A stretch of 64,000 nucleotides of DNA from Bacteroidales bacterium (GTDB lineage: Bacteria; Bacteroidota; Bacteroidia; Bacteroidales; WCHB1-69). Shown in pieces: positions 7,060 to 16,804 of this stretch. The stretch's first letter is position 1, and every line of letters begins with the position of its first letter. The stretch is from contig JAIKWD010000006.1 of the NCBI GenBank assembly GCA_024685175.1, positions 1-64,000 on the forward strand. Reading direction: 5' to 3'. The translations under genes and the position numbers were made by a program. The notes beneath the pieces were generated by a model. That model was given only the letters and a program-made list of their open reading frames with translations. It ran no database searches and had not been told where the DNA came from.

Positions 7060-9588
7060 TTACCTGTTGAACTTCAACTGGTTTTTAGTCTTGTCGATTG
7101 TGTAGGCGCCCCATGATTCTTCGATAAACTCGCTACCGATCACGAAAGCGGCGGGGAGGCCTTTCTTCACGATCACTTTGACGTTTTCCTCGTAATCATC
7201 ACCCATACGGAGTTCTTCAAGGAAAAGCACGGATTCTTCGATGATGCTGCCATCTTCTTGTTTGATGGCACCAGCCTTATCTTCAAAGTCGTTTACGGTG
7301 ATGATACTCTCTTTCAAGAAACGAGTCGCATCGGCATAGTTCATGAATACTTCAGGGCTGTTCTCACCAATGACGAAATTCATGGATTTGCTGTTGGCGA
7401 AGCAGGTACCACTAACCTCATCCTTGTCGGAGATGGTCACGGGCACAACACGGTCATGGATCACAGCGATGGTGCCAGCGCCTTGACCTATACTGTCGAT
7501 ATTGTCATCATGTGGCACATAGTCGTCGCGCAGAATCAAGAACTCGGTACGGCGGTTCAGCGCGTGAGCGGCCTCTTTTTCGTTTTTGGTAGGCTGTGAT
7601 TCGCAAAATTCTTCCGTCAGATAAGTGCCCTTCGGGAAGAAGTAGCGTTTGCCGTTGTAGACGGAATACATATCCTTCTCCAATTTACGAGGCACACGCT
7701 CGCCATAGCCCTTCGGCACGATACGGTCGGCTGCGATACCCTTGGAAATCAAGAAGTCGACGCAGGATTGAGCACGATTCTGGGACAGCACATCATTCTT
7801 CTCTTCGGTGTCACGAGAGTCGGTATGGGAACGTAACTCGATAACGATGGTCGGATTCTTCACCATAATGTTGTACAAGTACATCAAAGAGTCTTGATAT
7901 TGCGGTTTGAGGTCCCATTTTGCCAGATCGTATAAAATCTCAGGCAACAGGATAGGCTCCTTCGGAATGGGCTCCAACGTAAAGTCTTGGGTGAAATCGG
8001 TGTTCTCCATAATGCCGATGGTCGTAACCTTTGCGGTATTGCCGCTCTCCCAATAACCTTTCTTGGCGACTTTGATGTCATAGGTGGTGGATCCGAGGAT
8101 CTTGGCCTTGTCGAAATGATAGTATCCCTTCACGTCCGTGGTGGTTTTGTAGGAAGTGCCGTCGGAACCGACAATCTCCACATCCACGGCGTCCATATAC
8201 TGTCCATTGTTCTTATCACGGATCTTACCTGAGAGAGTATAGACAATAGGACGGAGCAGGAAATAGTAGATGTCATCGCCGCCTTTACCGCCTTCTCGGT
8301 TGGAAGAGAAATAGCCCTTGGCCATGTATGGGGATTGGGACTGGGGATCAATGGCTTCGTTCTCGTCGAACATAATGCCGATATCATCGCCAGCGGAGTT
8401 GATCGGGGACATCATATTCTCAGCGGGACCAAATTGGCCGTCTTTATCAATTTTGGACATAAAGATATCGAGACCGCCCATGCCGGGATGGCCATCGGAT
8501 GAGAAATAGAACTCTTGATCGTTGCGCAAGGATGGGAACACCTCTTGTCCAGGAGTGTTAATATTCTTACCGAGATTAGTGATATTGGAGAATTTAGCGG
8601 ATTTCTTCGCGCGGGTGGCTTTATAGATGTCGTAGCCACCTTCGCCGCCCGGCATATTAGAGGCGAAATAGATCGTCAATTCGTCATCGCTAATAAAAGG
8701 ATGTACGTAATTATAGATGGAGTCTCCCAAAAACACCAATTCAGGTTCACCCCATGAGTTACCTTTCTTCAAAGACTTGTAAATATAGCAGCCTTGAACT
8801 TTCTTCTTGTCTTGCGGGCATTTGGTAAAATAGAGCACCGTACCTTTGCGGTTGCAGCTAGCTTCACCTTCATTCACTTCGGAATTAAGGACACCGCCTT
8901 GGTCGTAAGCTTTCACCGGGGACCATTCACCAGGCCAATCTGTGTTTTTGCTTTTCGGCTTGTTAGAAACATAGATATCGGAAAAAGAGATACCCGTCCA
9001 CTGGTCTGTTCCTTTACCGGCAGAGCCTTCGCGGTTAGAGGAGAATATGATGGCGTTTCGTTTTTCATTGTTTCCCCATCGAGGTGCCCACTCGTCTTCG
9101 CGAGTATTGAACTTCTTAAGGTTTTCCACCTCATATCGAGTGGCATTTTCCAGCCACATCTTGGCATTCTTACAACCCAGAATAGCCGTATCGGCTCGGG
9201 GGTCGTCGGAAGCGCGCTTTTTATATTTGTCGTAGTAGGCCAAAGCTTGGTCATAATCCCCGCGCAAGTTGTAGATACCGCCCAAATGGTAAAGGATAAT
9301 TGGGTTGTCTTTCTGGTAATTCTTCTTCTCCAAACGAAGATATTGTTGTTCCGCTTTTTTCAAGTCGCCCATGATACGATAGCACTCGGCAATTCGGAAG
9401 GTGGCACGTTGTATTTCCACCCTATTGGACTTAAGCTTCTTTATCCCCTTTTTGTATGCTTCCAACGATTTTTCATATTGACAATCTCGGAACAAATTGT
9501 CCGCTTCACGCAACACTTGAGCATTAAGAGTAAAAGTCGCTGTAAACAAGACAGATAAGAGAATCAGAAGGGTTCTATATAGCTTCAT
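7060..9588 (-). CDS. PorE-like TPR / beta-propeller / OmpA protein with a C-terminal retropepsin-like domain
   Basis: The 842-residue protein has a signal peptide (to about residue 24, no lipobox cysteine), TPR repeats (about 25-130), a PD40-type beta-propeller (about 165-430; motifs such as YFASNMPGGEGGYDIY and YFSSDGHPGMGGLDIF), a carboxypeptidase regulatory-like domain (about 440-530) and an OmpA peptidoglycan-binding domain (about 550-680, with ELRSHTDSRD and NRRTEF). This order is that of PorE, the periplasmic T9SS component. PorE is a lipoprotein, so the identity is not certain. The last 145 residues are extra. They follow the retropepsin pattern (LRMGDDYEENVKVIV, then FVIGSEFIEE), but the catalytic DTGAS position reads G741-E-N-S. 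Location: periplasm or outer membrane. Confidence 0.85.
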   Translation of the reverse strand: MKLYRTLLILLSVLFTATFTLNAQVLREADNLFRDCQYEKSLEAYKKGIKKLKSNRVEIQRATFRIAECYRIMGDLKKAEQQYLRLEKKNYQKDNPIILYHLGGIYNLRGDYDQALAYYDKYKKRASDDPRADTAILGCKNAKMWLENATRYEVENLKKFNTREDEWAPRWGNNEKRNAIIFSSNREGSAGKGTDQWTGISFSDIYVSNKPKSKNTDWPGEWSPVKAYDQGGVLNSEVNEGEASCNRKGTVLYFTKCPQDKKKVQGCYIYKSLKKGNSWGEPELVFLGDSIYNYVHPFISDDELTIYFASNMPGGEGGYDIYKATRAKKSAKFSNITNLGKNINTPGQEVFPSLRNDQEFYFSSDGHPGMGGLDIFMSKIDKDGQFGPAENMMSPINSAGDDIGIMFDENEAIDPQSQSPYMAKGYFSSNREGGKGGDDIYYFLLRPIVYTLSGKIRDKNNGQYMDAVDVEIVGSDGTSYKTTTDVKGYYHFDKAKILGSTTYDIKVAKKGYWESGNTAKVTTIGIMENTDFTQDFTLEPIPKEPILLPEILYDLAKWDLKPQYQDSLMYLYNIMVKNPTIVIELRSHTDSRDTEEKNDVLSQNRAQSCVDFLISKGIAADRIVPKGYGERVPRKLEKDMYSVYNGKRYFFPKGTYLTEEFCESQPTKNEKEAAHALNRRTEFLILRDDYVPHDDNIDSIGQGAGTIAVIHDRVVPVTISDKDEVSGTCFANSKSMNFVIGENSPEVFMNYADATRFLKESIITVNDFEDKAGAIKQEDGSIIEESVLFLEELRMGDDYEENVKVIVKKGLPAAFVIGSEFIEESWGAYTIDKTKNQLKFNR

Positions 9589-9628
9589 ATTATCGATAAT
9601 TTACCTTATAAAAATGAGAGCGCTAAAA

Positions 9629-9672
9629 TAAAAAAAAATCGGGATAGTTTTTACTATCCCGATAATTTTTTT
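9629..9672. terminator. Bidirectional terminator downstream of secDF
   Basis: Arms ATCGGGATAGT (9638-9648) and ACTATCCCGAT (9653-9663) enclose loop TTTT. A run of at least eight T follows on the minus strand (the secDF direction), and another follows on the plus strand. Confidence 0.88.
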
Positions 9673-9690
9673 TACATGAAATAACTGACT

Positions 9691-12600
9691 TTATTTTGTC
9701 AATTCAGCATTTGCACGTTTCACCTTACCACCGCCGAGGCGCAGCAAGTCGTATGCCAACGGGTTGGAAACGAGGATACCGGAATAGGTACCGAAGAGGA
9801 TACCCATGAACATGGCGAACACGAAGCCGCGGATCACCTCACCGCCGAACAGGAATATCACCAACAAGGTAACCAAGGTGGTACCAGCGGTGTTGACGTT
9901 ACGGCCGAGGGTTTGGTTGATGGCGTTGTTAAAGTTCTCGTAGTTGTCACGTTTCGGGTACAGGGCCAAGTTCTCACGAACACGGTCAAAGATCACCACG
10001 TTGTTGTTGATGGAGTAACCAATCACCGTCAAGATAGCGGCGATGAAGTTCTGGTCGATTTCCATGGAGAACGGCATAACCTTGTAGAACAAGGAGAACA
10101 TACCGACGGTCAGGAAGGTATCATGGAAGAGAGCGAAGACACCAGCAAGACCGAACTGCCAATTCTTGAAGCGGATGGCAATGTAGATGAAGATAAGTAC
10201 GAGAGAAGCAAGCACTGCCCAGATAGCGTTACGCAGCAATTCACGAGCCACGGTAGGTTGAATCTTCTGAGAAGATTGGATACCACGGACATCGTTAGTC
10301 AAATGCGTAAAGTCATATTCGGTAAGATTTGCCTTATCATAGAAACCCTTCAAGGCGTTGTAAAGTTTCTTCTCGCAAAGTTGATCGTCATCAGGATTGT
10401 TGCTTTCGATCTTGTAGTTGGTGATGATACGGATCTGATCGTTACCACCGAAGGTTTTCACTTCAGGATTGCCACCAAATTCCTTAGCCACGGCTGCACG
10501 CACATCTCTGGTAGTGACGTCCTTGTCGAAGCGGACCACATAGCAACGGCCACCGGTGAAGTCGATACCCGGTTGCAATTTCAATGTGCAGAATGAAATG
10601 GCAGAGATGATAATCAAAGCGGCAGAGAGTCCGTAGAAATATTTTCTCTTGCTGAGGAAATCGATGTTGGTGTTGGTGAAAGCGTTGATGGTGACGCGGT
10701 TGCCAACCTCAATGGTCTTGCCCTTCTTAAGTCTGGCCTCGATAATCATACGAGAGACGAGGATAGCGGTGAACATAGAGGAGAGGATACCGATGATCAA
10801 CGTAGTAGCAAAACCTTGAATAGGGCCGGAACCGAAGATATAAAGCACGATAGCGGTGATCAAGGTGGTGACGTTACCGTCGATGATAGCGGAATAGGAA
10901 TGTTTGAAACCTTCGTCGACAGCCACGCGGATACCCTTACCGGCGCGCACCTCTTCACGTACACGTTCGTAGATAATCACGTTGGCGTCGACTGCCATAC
11001 CCAAGGTCAAGACGATACCAGCGATACCAGGCAGGGTAAGCACAGCGCCCATAGAGGCAAGCACACCCACAATAAAGAACACGTTGGAGAACAGCGCGAG
11101 GTCGGCCACAAGACCGGCACGGCTGTAGTACAAGAACATGTAGATGATGACCAGGATGAAAGCGCCGAGGAAGGAGAGCAAACCGGACTTGATAGATTCC
11201 TTACCCAAGGTAGGACCAACGATTTCGGATTGTACGATGTTCACACGTGCTTCAAGGTTACCGGAGTTCAAGACGGTAGCAAGGTCCTTGGCTTCTTCGA
11301 TGGTAAAGTTACCGGAGATCTCTGAGTTACCGTTAGGAATTTCGGAACGAACCGTAGGAGCTGAATAGACAAACTCGTCAAGCACGATAGCGATAGCGGT
11401 CAACTTGCTCGAGCTATTGTCGGCAGCTTGTTTGGTGATCTTACGCCACTCGTCGGCGGCTTGGTCTTCCATGGACATATTGACAACCACGCGGTTGTTC
11501 TGGTCGACGTCCTGGCGGGCGGTACGCACCACGCGGGCGCCTCCGATGGTCTCGCTGCTCAAGAGCGGTCCCACACGGTCGTTTTTCTTCTTCAAAGGAT
11601 ACAACGGGAAAGCGTTGCCATAATCACGCTCAGCAGCGCCCCAGTAGAACACGACGTTCTTGTCGCCAAGGATACGTTCGAGTTGAGGCAGCAAGCTATT
11701 GATCTTAGGCATGTCGGACTCTTTAAAGTAACCGATCACATAGCTGCCCGGGATAGCGACGGCCTTGCTCAGGATAGCGCCTTCAGCGGCGTTTTCGGAC
11801 ACATCCTCAGGCTCTTGTGCCATTGAGTCAACTGCCAATGAATCCAAAGCAGCCAATGATGAGTCAACGGGGGTGGCATCTTTCTGAGCCTTGAGCTGTT
11901 GAGCCAGTTGCACGTCGGCAGCGGCAAAACGTTGTTGGATGGAACGTCCGCCCACAGCGTCGTTGTACACTTCCCAGAACTCCAGCTTAGCGGTGCTCTT
12001 CAAGAGGTCGGTAACACGTTCGGGTTCCTTCACGCCTGGGAGTTCAACCAAGATACGGCCACCTTGCAACAACTGAATGTTGGGTTGGGCCACACCAAAA
12101 CGGTCGATACGGGTACGAAGGATCTTGAAGGTACGGTCCACGATTTCGCCGGATTCCTTCTTGATGAAACTGATGATTTGGGCGTCGGAAGCGTTTTTGA
12201 TACCGGAGCGCTCGCCAAAATAAGTACGAAGGTTGGCATTGTTCATTTTCAAAGCAGCCTTCTGGCTGTTGAAATTCTTGACAAAGATATCAATGAAATC
12301 ACCGCCAGTGGTCTTTTCATATTCTTTAACAGAATTTTCGAAAGAATTTTTGAACAATGGATCTTCTGTATTGTTAGCTAAACTTTGAACTACGTCAGGC
12401 ATAGAGATCTCAAGGGTCACGTTCATACCACCCTTCAAGTCCAAACCTAAGTTCAACTCTTTATACTTACATTTCTTGTACGTGTTGCCCAAATAGATGG
12501 TGGAATCGTTCATGTTCGTCAAATATTGACGAGTTCTGGCATCCTTGAGGGAGTCGATTAAGTGTTTTTCCAACATCTGATCTCCATGGGCCTCTTTTTT

Positions 12601-12744
12601 CACCTCTTCAATAGCGGCTGGATCGCTTGCAAATGTTTCAGCTTTCTTTTCAACTCGCCATGTGACGAAGGAGAAAGAAAGACAATACAAACAGACAAGT
12701 GCCAGAAGAATCGTGAAAAATAAAATAAGTCCTCTGTTTTTCAT
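9691..12744 (-). CDS. secDF: SecDF fused protein-export subunit
   Basis: SecD and SecF form an inner-membrane complex that uses the proton gradient to pull preproteins through SecYEG. Here both are one 1017-residue chain, as usual in Bacteroidota. It has an N-terminal membrane span (about 7-27), a large periplasmic P1 domain with GLDLKGGMNVTLE, and the SecD transmembrane block including GMAVDANVIIYERVREE with its conserved aspartate. The SecF half starts around residue 675 with FSKRKYFYGLS..PGIDFTGG and ends with IGYSINNNVVIFDRVREN. The P1 domain carries a low-complexity acidic/alanine insertion around 285-330. A minus-strand TATATTTG box at 12807-12814 is the probable promoter. Confidence 0.97.
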   Translation of the reverse strand: MKNRGLILFFTILLALVCLYCLSFSFVTWRVEKKAETFASDPAAIEEVKKEAHGDQMLEKHLIDSLKDARTRQYLTNMNDSTIYLGNTYKKCKYKELNLGLDLKGGMNVTLEISMPDVVQSLANNTEDPLFKNSFENSVKEYEKTTGGDFIDIFVKNFNSQKAALKMNNANLRTYFGERSGIKNASDAQIISFIKKESGEIVDRTFKILRTRIDRFGVAQPNIQLLQGGRILVELPGVKEPERVTDLLKSTAKLEFWEVYNDAVGGRSIQQRFAAADVQLAQQLKAQKDATPVDSSLAALDSLAVDSMAQEPEDVSENAAEGAILSKAVAIPGSYVIGYFKESDMPKINSLLPQLERILGDKNVVFYWGAAERDYGNAFPLYPLKKKNDRVGPLLSSETIGGARVVRTARQDVDQNNRVVVNMSMEDQAADEWRKITKQAADNSSSKLTAIAIVLDEFVYSAPTVRSEIPNGNSEISGNFTIEEAKDLATVLNSGNLEARVNIVQSEIVGPTLGKESIKSGLLSFLGAFILVIIYMFLYYSRAGLVADLALFSNVFFIVGVLASMGAVLTLPGIAGIVLTLGMAVDANVIIYERVREEVRAGKGIRVAVDEGFKHSYSAIIDGNVTTLITAIVLYIFGSGPIQGFATTLIIGILSSMFTAILVSRMIIEARLKKGKTIEVGNRVTINAFTNTNIDFLSKRKYFYGLSAALIIISAISFCTLKLQPGIDFTGGRCYVVRFDKDVTTRDVRAAVAKEFGGNPEVKTFGGNDQIRIITNYKIESNNPDDDQLCEKKLYNALKGFYDKANLTEYDFTHLTNDVRGIQSSQKIQPTVARELLRNAIWAVLASLVLIFIYIAIRFKNWQFGLAGVFALFHDTFLTVGMFSLFYKVMPFSMEIDQNFIAAILTVIGYSINNNVVIFDRVRENLALYPKRDNYENFNNAINQTLGRNVNTAGTTLVTLLVIFLFGGEVIRGFVFAMFMGILFGTYSGILVSNPLAYDLLRLGGGKVKRANAELTK

Positions 12745-12806
12745 CTTTTTTATTTATTTGATTTTTAATTATTTATATAATTATCGAGCTGAATTTTTCA
12801 AGGTTG

Positions 12807-12814
12807 CAAATATA
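12807..12814 (-). promoter_or_regulatory. -7 box of secDF
   Basis: TATATTTG on the minus strand, 62 bases upstream of the secDF ATG, in the 119-base gap after lptD. Confidence 0.65.
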
Positions 12815-12863
12815 CAAAATTTATTAATCCATCAATAGTTATATTTCATTTGGTTTTTGAACC

Positions 12864-15497
12864 TTACAAATTATCCCTGAAATCGTTGTGCAAATTGAGC
12901 TTGAGCACGTCACGAAGCACGGCGCCCTTGACATTGATGGTGAAGTTCCAACCTTTACGATAGCCGAAGGGTATCCAGTTGAAGCTCATCTCCCAGCAAT
13001 GCATGTCGCGATGGATGTCTAACGAGGTGTACGACATCGATTTCTGTACAAAGTCGTAACCAGTAGTGAAGCCCACTCGCCATTTGCGTGTCACGTAGAA
13101 CTCGCCTTGCACGTTCAAGGTGTGCACCATGTTGTGCGTATACTTGTTGGTGTCGATCAATCTGTAATAAGCCAGGTTGTCGTTCAACCCGTAGGTGAAC
13201 GAATAGTTAAAGGTGAAGGACCATTTCTGCCAATCGTCCTTTGCATTGGTGTTTGGAGTCCCATTAGCAATCTTTTCCTTCTCTTTTTTCTTCCTGCTAA
13301 AGGTATTCTGATCTATTCGCCAGTTAAGGGCTATACTGAAATCCGAGGACGACAACCGGAACAGACGATGGTTGACTTTCCATTCGAACTGGTTCACCCG
13401 CACCCCATCCGTATTGATCACATACGGATCAAAGCTCAGATTGAAGGTAAGGTAGAGTTGTCTGAACAGTGTGCTGCGCCCATTGATAGCCAAGCGAGAC
13501 CAGTTGAGCGAGTCGGCAGCGAAATTGTAGTTCATGGACACGTTCAGGTTGTCGAAGATGGGGATTTTCTTGAATCCGGTAATCGTGTCGCGACGGGAGC
13601 GCACCTTGATTTCCACATTGTTGCCAAAGGAGAGTTGCACCAAGGCCTGAGTGTTATTCGATACAGATCCGAAAATGGCGTTATCATAATAGGTGTACTC
13701 CACCTCACTGCCTGTAAAGGGGTTGATATACCTATCCACAATCCTACCTGCCAAGTTAGGTCGATAAGTGAAGTTCAGGACGGGTGTCATCACATGACGT
13801 ATGGCATTGAGTCCACCTTTTTTGAACATGTACATAAAATACACCTTGGTAGTGAACGAAGACGACACGCTCACGTCGTGCAATGCGCCGAATCCCCGTT
13901 TGAAGTGCTCGTTGACAACCCCATAGCCAGTCTCTTCATCGATAGTCATATCCTTGGTATACGATTGCAAGTACCATTTTTCCACCAATGTGGCGATGGT
14001 ATTCCAGTTGATTAGCTTGGCAATCTTGATGGGTATGGTCAAAGGAATGGTGTGCATCATACCGAAGTTCATTTCTTCCCAGGTCTGCGGTCTCAGAAAC
14101 AAGGTATCATAGGTATTCACTTGTCCTGTCAACTGTGAGCTCCACTTTAGGGAGATATTGTCGTACCATTTCAATGAACCCACCTTATTCCGTTTACGGA
14201 AAGGATAGAACTGAACGACGGACATGCTGATATCCGGCGCCTTAAGGTTCACTTCACGAGTGTTGGTGTTCTGCGAGTATGCCAATGTAGCATCCAGGAA
14301 GAAAAAGTCTTTGGCCGAAGTGGATACATTTACCGAGGAGGTGAACTGGTTGGACAAATAGTCGCTCGTGGATGTCATATTGTACTTGGAGTAGTTGCTA
14401 CTCACAATATCGATATGGGCATTGAAACGCGTAGTGGGATGAGACTTGATATCTTGCTTGTGGTCCCAATAGATTTTGTAGTCGTTGGAGCATTTGTACG
14501 TAGAGTCAAGCTTGTCACCGGTACGTGTCTGGGAAAATTGCAGGTTGACCGCGCCGTTGCACTTGTAGCGGAACACATAATCGGACTTCGCCTTGATGGC
14601 CCAGCTGCCACGCGTGTAGAGATCCGCCGAGAGCAGGAGGTCAAGGTTGTCACTAATGGCAAAATAGAAGCCAAGATCCTGAAAATAGAAACCGAGATTG
14701 GACGATTCACCGAAGGAGGGCATCACCAAACCGGACTTACGTTCTGTTTCCAGCGGGAAAAAGGCAAACGGGATGGCCAATGGTGTAGGGACGTCAGAAA
14801 AGCTCAGATATGCCGGTCCTATCACTATCTTGTCATGTTGGATGAATTTAGCCTTGGAAAAGTCAACCTCATAATGGGGGTGATCGAGTTCGCAAGTCGT
14901 ATATTTACCATTTTTGATAAAAGCCACATTGTCGCCCATCTTCTTGATATGCTCGCCATGGATGAAGCCTTCGTCCTGGGTGGTAATGACGTGCGTAATC
15001 TTACCTTTGTGGGTTGTAAAGTTATATTTAATTTCTCGGGCTCGATACTCGTCTTGGCCTTGGAGGAAAACGGGGGTGCCCCAAATCTTACCACTGGAGT
15101 CGGCCACGCCACAGGCATAAAGCTCATTGTTGGCGAAATCGATCTCGATGTATTCAGCGCGCAGTTCCATGTCCTCGTATTTCACCACGGCATCGCCATA
15201 CAAATAGGTCATGCGCCGGGCGAGGTCATTGATGGCAGAGTCGGTGGCGCTATAGGTCACCATGGATGATATTGCATTGGGGGACACTTTTTTGGGAGAT
15301 GGTTTGGGAAGAGAGTCCACGCCCAGCGTGTCGGTCTTCGGGGTGTTCGCAGACGCGGTCACAACACCCCTACTGGGTCTAGCCGGTCGACGTCCCCGTG
15401 GGTTTTGGGCCTGGGAAATCATACACAAGGCGCTCAGTATAAACACCATACTGCACTTTAATAATAAAAAACGGAATGTGTATATTTTTTTAGCCAA
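12864..15497 (-). CDS. lptD: LPS-assembly outer-membrane protein LptD
   Basis: LptD is the outer-membrane beta-barrel that inserts LPS into the outer leaflet. The 877-residue precursor has a signal peptide (about residues 10-30), a Pro/Arg-rich linker, an OstA/LptA-like beta-jellyroll (about 85-250; YGDAVVKYEDMELRAEYIEID) and then a long barrel of alternating strands to the C-terminus. The LptD-type motif IPFAFFPLETERKSGLVMPSFGESSNLGFYF links the two. It pairs functionally with lpxD/lpxC in this window. It is divergent from the amidase gene across a shared 75-base promoter region. Confidence 0.93.
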   Translation of the reverse strand: MAKKIYTFRFLLLKCSMVFILSALCMISQAQNPRGRRPARPSRGVVTASANTPKTDTLGVDSLPKPSPKKVSPNAISSMVTYSATDSAINDLARRMTYLYGDAVVKYEDMELRAEYIEIDFANNELYACGVADSSGKIWGTPVFLQGQDEYRAREIKYNFTTHKGKITHVITTQDEGFIHGEHIKKMGDNVAFIKNGKYTTCELDHPHYEVDFSKAKFIQHDKIVIGPAYLSFSDVPTPLAIPFAFFPLETERKSGLVMPSFGESSNLGFYFQDLGFYFAISDNLDLLLSADLYTRGSWAIKAKSDYVFRYKCNGAVNLQFSQTRTGDKLDSTYKCSNDYKIYWDHKQDIKSHPTTRFNAHIDIVSSNYSKYNMTSTSDYLSNQFTSSVNVSTSAKDFFFLDATLAYSQNTNTREVNLKAPDISMSVVQFYPFRKRNKVGSLKWYDNISLKWSSQLTGQVNTYDTLFLRPQTWEEMNFGMMHTIPLTIPIKIAKLINWNTIATLVEKWYLQSYTKDMTIDEETGYGVVNEHFKRGFGALHDVSVSSSFTTKVYFMYMFKKGGLNAIRHVMTPVLNFTYRPNLAGRIVDRYINPFTGSEVEYTYYDNAIFGSVSNNTQALVQLSFGNNVEIKVRSRRDTITGFKKIPIFDNLNVSMNYNFAADSLNWSRLAINGRSTLFRQLYLTFNLSFDPYVINTDGVRVNQFEWKVNHRLFRLSSSDFSIALNWRIDQNTFSRKKKEKEKIANGTPNTNAKDDWQKWSFTFNYSFTYGLNDNLAYYRLIDTNKYTHNMVHTLNVQGEFYVTRKWRVGFTTGYDFVQKSMSYTSLDIHRDMHCWEMSFNWIPFGYRKGWNFTINVKGAVLRDVLKLNLHNDFRDNL

Positions 15498-15522
15498 GCC
15501 TATTATAATGTATAATATTAAC

Positions 15523-15554
15523 TTACTTTTGCACGTTTAAAATCGCAAAAGTAA
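15523..15554. promoter_or_regulatory. Inverted repeat holding opposing -7 boxes for lptD and the amidase
   Basis: The 10-base arms TTACTTTTGC (15523-15532) and GCAAAAGTAA (15545-15554) are exact reverse complements with a 12-base spacer. Each arm holds TACTTTTG, a TAnnTTTG box. The plus-strand box (15524-15531) would drive the amidase at 15573. The minus-strand box (15546-15553) would drive lptD at 15497. Both predicted starts fall inside the spacer, so the promoters overlap face to face. Confidence 0.65.
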
Positions 15555-15572
15555 TCAAAAAGTTTCAAAGAG

Positions 15573-16778
15573 ATGAACTTAAAAAAATGGTTCTTAGTAT
15601 ATTTCCTCATATTTTTTGCCTTTGTGCCAGTTTGGGGACAGACTAACGCCAAGACTTTCAAGGTAGTCATTGATGCCGGACATGGTGGCCATGATCCTGG
15701 CTGTCAAGGAAATTCGTTGCGAGAGAAAGACGTCAACCTGGACGCCGCCCTTCGTGTTGGCAAGCTCATTGAGGAGAACTGCAAAGACGTGAAAGTCGTC
15801 TATACACGTAAGACTGATGTCTTTGTCGAGCTTTATCGTCGTGCACAGATTGCCAACAATGAGCATGCAGACCTGTTCATTTCTTTCCATTGCAACTCCG
15901 CCGAAAATTCCACCGGGAACGGAGTTGAGACTTATGTTATGGGTTTGGCCAAAAGCGAAGCCAACCAAGCGGTTGCCCGCAAAGAGAATGCCGCCATGTT
16001 GATGGAAAAAAACTATCAGACTAACTATGACGGGTTCAACCCCAATTCTCCCGAATCGAACGTCATCTTCTCGTTATACTCCTCGGCATACCTCAACAAC
16101 TCTGTTGCCATAGCCAGTCGGGTACAGAAGAATTTGTTAACCGTCTCGCACATGACGGACCGTGGTGTCAAGCAAGCCGGCTATTGGGTATTATACAAGG
16201 TGGCCATGCCAAGCATTCTCATTGAGATGGGCTTCTTAAGCAATCCGTCCGACGCCGCATTTTTAGGCAACAAATCCAACATGGAGAGACTTGCGGTCGG
16301 CATCTATAATGCCTTCGCCGATTATGTTTCATCCATCAATGGAAATCAATACAAGCATCTGCCTATGGGTGGAGGTGCGACCAACAAGCCTGAGAAGCCA
16401 GAGCAACCGGCCAAACCCGACAACAAGCCTGACAAGGCCGACACCGTAAAGCACACGACTCCACTAGCGCAAGACAATGTCACTTCTAAGGCAGACACGC
16501 CTGCCACTCCCGACTCGGGTATTCGTTTCAAGGTCCAGTTCTTGGCCTCGCCCGATAAAATAGACAAAAACGACAAACGCCTGCAGGGTGTCCCTGATGT
16601 TGGTTGCTATCAAGAAAATGGCCTGTGGAAATATACAGCGGGCAATGAAAGAACGTATGAAGCTGCCAGCGAGCTTCTTGCCACTGTCAAAAAAATCCAT
16701 GGCGATGCTTTTATGATTGCCTTTCAAGGCGATAAAAAAATATCCGTTGCCGAGGCTCGCCAATTGCTGAAAAAATAA
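15573..16778 (+). CDS. N-acetylmuramoyl-L-alanine amidase (Amidase_3) with C-terminal SPOR-like domain
   Basis: This enzyme cleaves the amide bond between MurNAc and the stem peptide, for cell separation or wall turnover in the periplasm. The 401-residue precursor has a signal peptide (about 1-23) and an Amidase_3 domain (about 29-248), with zinc ligands H37 (DAGHGGHDPG), E51 and H106 (FISFHCN) and a catalytic glutamate in LIEMGFLSN. A Pro/Lys-rich linker (about 265-310) leads to a SPOR-like domain (about 320-400, FKVQFLASPDKI) that would bind denuded glycan at the septum. A TACTTTTG box lies at 15524-15531. Confidence 0.94.
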   Translation: MNLKKWFLVYFLIFFAFVPVWGQTNAKTFKVVIDAGHGGHDPGCQGNSLREKDVNLDAALRVGKLIEENCKDVKVVYTRKTDVFVELYRRAQIANNEHADLFISFHCNSAENSTGNGVETYVMGLAKSEANQAVARKENAAMLMEKNYQTNYDGFNPNSPESNVIFSLYSSAYLNNSVAIASRVQKNLLTVSHMTDRGVKQAGYWVLYKVAMPSILIEMGFLSNPSDAAFLGNKSNMERLAVGIYNAFADYVSSINGNQYKHLPMGGGATNKPEKPEQPAKPDNKPDKADTVKHTTPLAQDNVTSKADTPATPDSGIRFKVQFLASPDKIDKNDKRLQGVPDVGCYQENGLWKYTAGNERTYEAASELLATVKKIHGDAFMIAFQGDKKISVAEARQLLKK

Positions 16779-16804
16779 TACTTTTGCGCTTGTAAAAAAA
16801 ATCT

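Noticed and set aside
10816..11826. Plus-strand ORFs of 130-170 codons opposite secDF
   Set aside because: They are antisense shadows with His/Asp-rich composition typical of reverse-frame reading.
13107..15269. Long plus-strand ORFs of 302 and 284 codons opposite lptD
   Set aside because: They are shadows of the lptD frame. They have no family pattern, no ribosome binding site and no promoter, and lptD is clear on the other strand.
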